From assembly GCF_000003195.3 (NCBI RefSeq), contig NC_012879.2, positions 28,175,180-28,239,179 of the forward strand: a stretch of DNA of 64,000 bases, read 5' to 3'. The notes beneath the pieces are model-generated. The model worked only from the letters and a program-made list of their open reading frames with translations, searched no databases and was not told the origin of the DNA. Source of the stretch: Sorghum bicolor. Its lineage: Eukaryota > Streptophyta > Magnoliopsida > Poales > Poaceae. Position numbers and translations under genes: made by a program. This document shows positions 57,765-64,000 of this stretch, in pieces (position 1 is the stretch's first letter; each line of letters starts with the position of its first letter).

Positions 57765-59927
57765 GAAAACAGAGAGTCTCGTTCGGAGGACTTAAAAACA
57801 CCGAACGCCTTGCCAAGAGGTAAACTTGGTAGTTATCCTTTCCCTTTCAATTATTTCAACTAGTTTACTTAGTTAATCATGTTCGTGCTATCCTAAAAAG
57901 AAAATAAAAATGTGAAAAACAGTAAGCCCCATGTGAGTAGACGAGTGGCATAAAACCCATAAGTACATTCACTGTGGTGGCATAAAAATAAAATAAATAT
58001 TTCTTTCTGCTCTGTAAAAATAAAAATATAAAAACAGGGAGTAATAATTATTAAGAAGTCTCAACATGATAAAGGCTAGATATTTATGCTAACACTTAAT
58101 CAAGTTCCACAAGCTTTGTTGTCTATTTGAGCTCCACAGAATTTAAGAATCAAGAAGACTAGCAGACGGAGGACATTCTAATCACTGTCACAATGCTGCT
58201 GACTTTCAAATACACCTCTGCCGCCTGCTAGCTACATCAAGAGAAATTACGTCAAAATTCAGCTTGGGGGAGAGCACCCCCATTTATCCCGATAAGTATT
58301 TCTATCTATCTTTATACTTATATTATATTAGAATATTAAAATACATAACTATGGAAAACCAAATAAAGATTTTATGCTTATATATATATATATATATATC
58401 TTTTGCTTAGTGTGTTTAATATATAAATAAAGTGGCTATGCTAATCTGTATCTAAATAAAACTCAAGCATGGATATGATGAATAGTTGCTCTGCCTAATT
58501 TGCAAATTTTAAGTTCTCTGTCAAGTTTAGACATAACTGTTATAATTTAAGGCTTGCTCTAGACCTAAACTTGTGGGATGAAAACTTGATCTGAAGTCTA
58601 AGTTGTTAACGGATACGATATGGGAAGATTGAGCTGCTATTTATCTGTTCCTAGAGATGCTAGAATTCTGGAGAATTTTATCTTTGAAAATCTTTAAAAT
58701 GTTGCATGATGAGTTCCTGTATGATGAGAGTTTAAATTCATACCACAGCCATATATACATGCTTGCTAGACTTTGAGCCACACATTTACTATTTACTGCT
58801 TATGAGCATTGAGTGTGGTCAAGCTGTGTAGACCCTTAGGAGCTTGTCATGTGGTTAAATCAAGATTTCACTTGCACGTTCACTCATATATGCTACTTCT
58901 ACTCCGGAAGTACCATCCACATATATCCACTCATTTCCATCTCCAGAACCACCCAAAAATATTCTACTCCTAATCCTGGAGAGAATAGCCAAAAATATTT
59001 TTGTTTTTCTTGTGAAATAAATGCTCAAGTTATCTTGTTACTACCACTTGCTATATTATCTCAAGAGATGAGTGCTCTGAAAAACAACGAGGAAATAAAA
59101 AGGAGCAAGTGCTCGGAACCTCGAAAGAAAAGAAAAAAGTGAGAGGAGAGGTAAAAATGGACAAGTGTCCGACAGTAGAATTAGGGGTACAAGATACCCA
59201 CCTGAGAGAAAAGAAAAAAAAAGAAAGAAGAGCATCTCATTCTCCTCATAAAGTTTCAAAAAGCAAGAAAGGTATGTATCCCCTCAGAAGAGCAAAGTAG
59301 AATTATAGTTTCACCATTGTTAACACCATCATCACCATACGCCATTCATTCGCCACACATGCACATCTTGATTTGGCTTATTGATTTGTTTCTTTGGATC
59401 CATGGTTTGACTATACAATAAATGTCTTGTAAGTATGTATATTTTATCTCCCACCTATGAGCTCTAGATATAAAAGCCTTATTAGAGTAGGGTGAGAGAG
59501 AAGGCAATGTCACTATGCTTCATACCACAAATACTACATATCTTGAGAGAAGGCATATACCATCACTGCCATGGTAAGGATCCAGAAATACCAAAAAAGA
59601 GAGATATGAGAGAATCATACAAGGAATCTCTGAGTTTTATTTGAAAATCTGCAAAAGCAGCAGAGCTATAGCTGATCAAGAATAAGAGACATGGCACTTG
59701 ACTAGACTGTTCTATCTTTTAACCACTCAAGATAGAAGTGACGGTTACAAGTCCCATGGTGAAAGGTAAAGTAAGTTTTAGTTCTTGACAGTTTACTCTA
59801 ACTCAGAGATGAGATCTTATTTAAAAGCATGTGTACCGTCAATTTTTAAAGATATTGCAACAACTTGTGATCCATAGCTGAGTCTATCCTTGCTCAGGGA
59901 CGAGCAAGAGGTAAGCCTGGGGGAGTT
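57765..59927 (+). other. Family A 3' non-coding region and polypurine tract
   Basis: No gene is recognised. It holds a PPT-containing hairpin near 58263-58280, a TA run at 58379-58399, the hairpin cluster at 59103-59199 and the terminal polypurine tract GCCTGGGGGAGTT ending at 59927. It is collinear with the same region in C and D. Confidence 0.8.
59103..59199 (+). other. CAAG-loop hairpin cluster (family A copy)
   Basis: The first hairpin here is GAGC-AAGT-GCTC, against GGGC-AAGT-GCCC in families C and D: both sides of one pair changed together. The other two hairpins (59159-59170 and 59185-59199) are unchanged. Confidence 0.6.
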
Positions 59928-61288
59928 TGTTGACGGTCCTTAAGTATCAAATTTAATTATCAAATAAACAAAGAAAAGGATCCAAATGAAATCAACATCT
60001 AGACAAAGGGTTTTATCTGACAGAATTCCACGAGTTTTGTTGTTTGTCTATTTCTGCAGGGGGTTATCAGGAAATACAGAAGAAAGGCCCACACGTCAAG
60101 ATTACATAGAGATATTAACGTGCCGCACAATTATCTTATATCTAGAAGACTCTAGAAGCCACGAGACCGAAGCGGAGGCGAAACGGGGCCAGAGGCAGGG
60201 CGCCCGCCCTCCTGCCCTGGGCGCCCGCCCCCTCCCTGAGTCCAATCAGGACTCTGCTTCGTGGGAGATCTCCACCGACCTAAAGGATGAATCTAAACCA
60301 TACAATCTATGTCGGTTTGATCCAACGGCCCAAATTCACTTGAAGGGACTATAAAACGAGACCCCCTGGCCCCTGGAGGAGAGAGCCTCTCAACCCTAAT
60401 TCATTATTCTCAAGGGAGAAGAAGCCTCTGATCAATATTAGAGCCACCACATCAATTAGATATCTAGATTAGCATAGCTACATAGGATTAGAACTAGAAG
60501 GAGTCAATCTTCGATTGGTTTCGGATCTGTCAAGAGGATTCTTGGTAATTCTCTAATTGTGCTTCTAATTACTTTCTAATTATCTTTGTTCTTCAATATT
60601 ATGAATATGACTTTGTTCTACTTCAATATATTGCTAATGACTTTGCTCTACTTGCTTATATTCAAGATTATATTGTTCTTAGTTTATCATAGTTATGTAC
60701 TTGGCTTAGTTAGATTGAATTTATATACATGCTTAGGATCGTATAGCGTTTATCCATCGGATCCATGGGTAAATGATAGATATTGTGTAGGCGTGGTGCT
60801 TATACCGTATTTATCTGTGATTGTACCCAATACGCCAGATCGTGGGGTAGTTCGTGATAGTGACAGCTTCATTGATTCTTATATAGTCCACCTCTCGTGT
60901 ATTGGGCTGGCAGAGCAACATTATTACAGGGGAGTGATTGCTATGTTTCTCATATTCCTTGCTAATATCACTATGCATGGGCGTAGTCTTGGCTCGCAAT
61001 GATTGCTAAGTATGCTTGCACTAACTATGATATGCTAGACTATATAGTTAAGAATAACTTAGGGAATATTCTTGTAGTTTGTTCTAATACCAAGCTAATG
61101 ACTTTCTAGAGTATCTAATTGAGGTGCTTATCATATTTATATGTGGCTGATCAGATTAATTATCTTTGTCACTATTCATTATTTCATATATCTTTTATGT
61201 GACACTTATCCCTGTATGAAGAGTTAGATAAATGTTCTCAATTATACATGCAATGATAGATGCTCAATCTCATATTCTATTCTGTAAT
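59928..61288 (+). repeat. 3' LTR of family A, truncated by RIRE2-like insertion
   Basis: Starts TGTTGACGG after the polypurine tract and is collinear with 19277-20605, with about 26 bp extra near 60741-60766. The GC pair is at 60198-60230 and the TATA box at 60350-60356. A further element interrupts it after GTAAT (61284-61288). Confidence 0.9.
59986..60354 (+). other. 122-codon U3 open frame (family A 3' LTR)
   Basis: Equivalent of the frame at 42905-43273. In the 5' LTR copy of this element (19335 onward) it is broken by a 2-nt loss near 19454. Confidence 0.3.
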
Positions 61289-61976
61289 TGTTGACACCAT
61301 TTTTGGGCACGTGTCCAGGATGGCAAGACAGGGTGGCAGTATGATATGGGTTGCTGGTAAGGATGGTTGCCGATGAGGGAAGAGTTGAATGTGACTAAGT
61401 CCTCAGACAGTAACATGGTACCGATGACCGAGTAAAAGGGTCTGCCGATGACTATGGCAAGGGGATTGCCGATGACGCGAAGGAGGAGTCCGGAAGTTGC
61501 CAGTTGTCATGTGGAGGAGTTTCGGTTTGTCACGAAGGGTGGTTTTATTATTTCCTTATGTTATTCGTATCGTTTTATGTACGGGTTCCGTGTAATTTGG
61601 AATTCGAATTCTAATCGTGTCTGGTCGTAGCTCTTTGAGCAGGGTATAAATATAAGCCCTAGGACCTTGTACTCAGATATCAAGAAATCAATCAAACATA
61701 CGTTTTACTCATATTCCAGCGTCTACTTTTCGACGATTTCGTCACCCCTTTTTCTTCTTATTACGAGTTCTTAGGAATTCGTCGACTTAAGCTCGGCGTG
61801 TTCTCGAGTTCCGCGTGAGTACCTCTTAGCCGTGACATCCGGGCGCATCGCTGTTGTCAGGACTAAAGTATTCGAGTTATCACCTTTGCCGATAGTAAGG
61901 TCAAATCGGCTGGCACGCCTTAACGTTTGAATCGGGTATTAGCCCTTTGTGTTTGCAGATCAATTTTGCATCAACA
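61289..61976 (+). repeat. 5' LTR of RIRE2-like element
   Basis: TGTTGACACC to GCATCAACA, 688 bp, with the terminal inverted repeat TGTTGA/TCAACA. TATAAATA lies at 61645-61652, a probable promoter. Confidence 0.85.
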
Positions 61977-61983
61977 CATCTTT

Positions 61984-62000
61984 TGGCACGCCCAGTGGGA
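61984..62000 (+). other. Primer binding site of RIRE2-like element
   Basis: TGGCACGCCCAGTGGGA lies 7 bp after the LTR. It may match the 3' end of a tRNA-Arg; that identification is from memory and uncertain. Confidence 0.65.
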
Positions 62001-62022
62001 CAGATTCAAGATCAAGATCAAC

Positions 62023-64000
62023 ATGTCGATCTCTGACCTCGATCAAGACAACGTCATCCCCGTGACGGAAGCTAACCTCAAGGATGAGCAGAAGCAAGCT
62101 ATTGCCCAAGCTATGGAAGAGTTCAAGCAGCAATGCCTGAAGTCTTTCAGCATAAACAGGAGCGGCGAAGTGGTCCAGAAAGATGCACTGCCGGCACCAC
62201 GGCAGGTCACCTTTGACGCCAACCCTGGCAAGCTTCAAGACATGGTTGATAATGCCATTAATCGAGCGTTGATTAACCAAGCTGGTGTACTATCTAATAC
62301 GGTTTTCAACGCCGTGGCAAGAACCTTCAAGGAAGGACAAATCCCGCCGGATTATGTGGGCCCCTCCCATCATCAACCCACGGCACCAGAGGTCACGGCT
62401 TCATCGGCTGCTTTGACGAGTGCGAGTGCACAGTCTGCCGTTCCTCCGAATACATTGGGGACTACTGGTGCACTATCTATGCCGATGGCAACTAACCCAC
62501 AAATTTCTGTTGGGCAGCATAAACTGACAACAGATATGTTGGCATCGGCAATGTCGGGGTTAACTCTTCCTCCTAGCTGGTGGGGTTATGGTATGCCTCC
62601 AGAGTTGACGCCGGGAACATCACAGATAGCTGACATGAGGGGCAAAACTCCTATGACATCGGCACCCTCCAATGTGCCGGTGAACCAGAGTCCTCGGTAT
62701 ACCACAACTACTACTGCAAGGCCTCACGCTGGAAATCCTCAAGATTCAATGTTCCAGATGCCTAACGCATCGGCAGAGTCAATGCTGATGCAACAGAGGC
62801 CTATGGCCCAGTCAGGGTATGTCAATTCAACGACGGTACCCAATTACCAATCATCGGCAGCACCTATGCCGATGAACGCTAATAATGGATGGCTTGGACA
62901 GCAAGCCTTTCCACAGTCGCCCCAGCAGGGTTATCAGACTACAGGGTTCCAGCAAGGACAGGTGTATCCCGGGTTCCAAGGTCAGGGAATTCCCAACCAG
63001 CCAATAAATTTTGGACAGCAACTCGGAGGACAGCCAATTGGTGGACAACAGTTTGGTAGTCCGCAGATTGGAGGACAGGTGACCAATACGATGTTCCATA
63101 CAGGTCACGTCCCGAACAGACACGTGGAGGTTCGCCACCAAATGCCAGATCCGCAGCCGCCTCATCGGCAAGATGCCGATGCGTATTGGGCCGATAAGAT
63201 TGCCGAAGTAATGAGGGAACAATTTGGGATAAAACCCAAAGTCAACACTTATTCTTATCGGACACCGTATCCTCCAGCGTATGATTTGATCCCGCTTCCA
63301 CATCGGTACAAAGTACCGGATTTTACAAAATTTTCCGGACAGGACGATACGTCAACCATGGAGCATGTCAACAGGTTCATTATTCAATGTGGAGAGGCTG
63401 GTAACAGGGACGAATTGAGAGTTCGCCTATTTTCATCATCATTGTCTGGATCGGCCTTTACTTGGTTCATATCATTGCCTCCCAATTCAGTAATTACTTG
63501 GGCCGATCTAGAGAAGCAATTCCACAAATACTTCTTCTCGGGGGTTCATGAGAAGAAGATCACCGACTTGGTCAAGCTGAGGCAACGCAACGATGAGTCG
63601 GTTGAGGGATTTGTGCAGAGGATACGAGAAGTCAAAAATAAATGCTATAGCCTGGTTCTGGATGATCGGCAACTAGCCGATTTGGCTTTCCAGGGTTTGT
63701 TGCCACACATCAGGGATAAGTATGCCTCTCAGGAGTTCGAAAGTTTAAGTCACTTGGTACAGAGGATATCTGATCAAGACACCAAGCCTTTCGAGCCTAA
63801 GAGGGCATGGAATAAGAGAGTCTCATTTGTTGATGAGGCAACAAGCTCAGATTCCGATGAAGAACCAGTAATCGGTTTGGCAGAATGGGTAAAAAACAAG
63901 AAGCCGATGTCTTGTCCTTTTGGGCAGAAGGAACCAGAGAAGTTTGCATTTGACACCGCCAGGGCCGATAGGATATTTGACTTTCTACTTCAGGAAGGTC
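62023..64000 (+). CDS. RIRE2-like Gag (partial, open at window edge)
   Basis: ATG 62023 opens a frame of at least 659 codons with no stop before the window ends. The N-terminal 60 residues look helical (DEQKQAIAQAMEEFKQQ). Residues about 100-390 are low complexity, rich in Gln, Pro, Gly, Ser and Met. Residues about 427-565 form a typical retrotransposon Gag domain (KVPDFTKFSG start, FTWF, WADLEKQFHKYF, LRQRNDESVEGFVQRIRE). A Ser/Asp-rich linker and the start of a CPFGQKEPEKF segment follow. Gag packages the element RNA in cytoplasmic particles. No stop or frameshift is visible, so this looks like a young copy. Confidence 0.87.
   Translation, partial: MSISDLDQDNVIPVTEANLKDEQKQAIAQAMEEFKQQCLKSFSINRSGEVVQKDALPAPRQVTFDANPGKLQDMVDNAINRALINQAGVLSNTVFNAVARTFKEGQIPPDYVGPSHHQPTAPEVTASSAALTSASAQSAVPPNTLGTTGALSMPMATNPQISVGQHKLTTDMLASAMSGLTLPPSWWGYGMPPELTPGTSQIADMRGKTPMTSAPSNVPVNQSPRYTTTTTARPHAGNPQDSMFQMPNASAESMLMQQRPMAQSGYVNSTTVPNYQSSAAPMPMNANNGWLGQQAFPQSPQQGYQTTGFQQGQVYPGFQGQGIPNQPINFGQQLGGQPIGGQQFGSPQIGGQVTNTMFHTGHVPNRHVEVRHQMPDPQPPHRQDADAYWADKIAEVMREQFGIKPKVNTYSYRTPYPPAYDLIPLPHRYKVPDFTKFSGQDDTSTMEHVNRFIIQCGEAGNRDELRVRLFSSSLSGSAFTWFISLPPNSVITWADLEKQFHKYFFSGVHEKKITDLVKLRQRNDESVEGFVQRIREVKNKCYSLVLDDRQLADLAFQGLLPHIRDKYASQEFESLSHLVQRISDQDTKPFEPKRAWNKRVSFVDEATSSDSDEEPVIGLAEWVKNKKPMSCPFGQKEPEKFAFDTARADRIFDFLLQEG

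Larger units (their letters stand above)
19277..61288 (+). mobile_element. Athila-like element, family A, split by nested insertions
   Basis: The 5' LTR (19277-20898), primer site, gag and first protease-like domain lie left of Tekay-2. The second protease-like domain, 3' non-coding region and 3' LTR (from 59928) lie right of it. The break is marked by AAGAC at 22896-22900 and again at 56955-56959. The 3' LTR is itself cut at 61288 by a RIRE2-like element, so the right end lies outside the window. No RT, RNase H or integrase is present, so the element must have relied on proteins from a partner. The left target flank is CCTAC (19272-19276). Confidence 0.88.
61289..64000 (+). mobile_element. 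RIRE2/Tat-like element, 5' end
   Basis: A Ty3-gypsy element is inserted in the 3' LTR of family A. The 5' LTR is 61289-61976, a primer site follows, and gag opens at 62023 and runs past the window edge. Coding and LTR are rich in GCCGAT, as in the fragments at 12214 and 18687, so it is probably a related family. The left target flank is GTAAT. Confidence 0.85.

Noticed and set aside
1..64000. Host protein-coding or tRNA genes
   Set aside because: Apart from short unassigned stretches (such as 12010-12213), every segment could be assigned to a retrotransposon or its non-coding parts; tRNA-like matches are primer binding sites only.

Overview
This window is plant nuclear DNA, almost certainly from a grass (Poaceae) and possibly a panicoid. 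The evidence is the LTR retrotransposon content: two Tekay-type chromoviruses with long LTRs, RIRE2/Tat-type Ty3-gypsy elements, Athila-like elements primed by tRNA-Asp, and a Dasheng/LARD-like element with the PPT-LTR junction common in grasses. I found no host gene, tRNA, rRNA, CRISPR array or prokaryotic operon. Nearly every base belongs to a retrotransposon, so this is a nested intergenic transposon block. No species can be named from what is visible.

Layout. 1-3283 is the 3' end of an Athila-like element (family D). 3284 to about 12210 is a decayed Tekay element (Tekay-1): one gag-pol frame with five stop codons, then its 3' LTR. 12214-14969 is a frameshifted RIRE2-like gag-pol fragment. 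14970-18686 is a reverse-strand LARD-like element with two LTRs and no coding capacity. 18687-19276 is a second RIRE2-like RT fragment. 19277-61288 is a family A element whose two halves are separated by a stack of insertions. 61289-64000 is the 5' end of another RIRE2-like element, inserted in the 3' LTR of A, with an open gag.

The stack inside A can be read exactly from target-site duplications (TSDs). Tekay-2 (reverse, 22901-56954, TSD AAGAC) sits in A. Family B (reverse, 27616-45986, TSD CTTTT) sits in the Tekay-2 pol gene. Family C (forward, 35090-44126, TSD GTAGC) sits in the B gag. A family-A solo LTR (reverse, 35305-36958, TSD CCATC) sits in the 5' LTR of C. LTR pairs differ by roughly 1% in B and C, and by more in A, which agrees with the nesting order.

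Families A, B, C and D are related. They share the U3 promoter half of the LTR, and A, B and C show the tRNA-Asp primer site (that of D lies outside the window). They share small conserved features: a paired 12-bp GC element with a constant 9-nt spacer, a TATA box, a U5 stem-loop, a block of CAAG-loop hairpins in the 3' non-coding region, and repeated PPT-like motifs. None encodes reverse transcriptase or integrase in what is visible here, so A, B and C appear non-autonomous. A encodes Gag plus two tandem retropepsin-like domains. C keeps only the protease part. B encodes Gag-protease and an ATHILA ORF-1-like protein preceded by an internal promoter-like module that copies the U3 GC pair. Tekay-2 is the most complete coding element: an extra ORF upstream of gag, then gag-pol with intact catalytic motifs, broken only by one stop codon and the B insertion.
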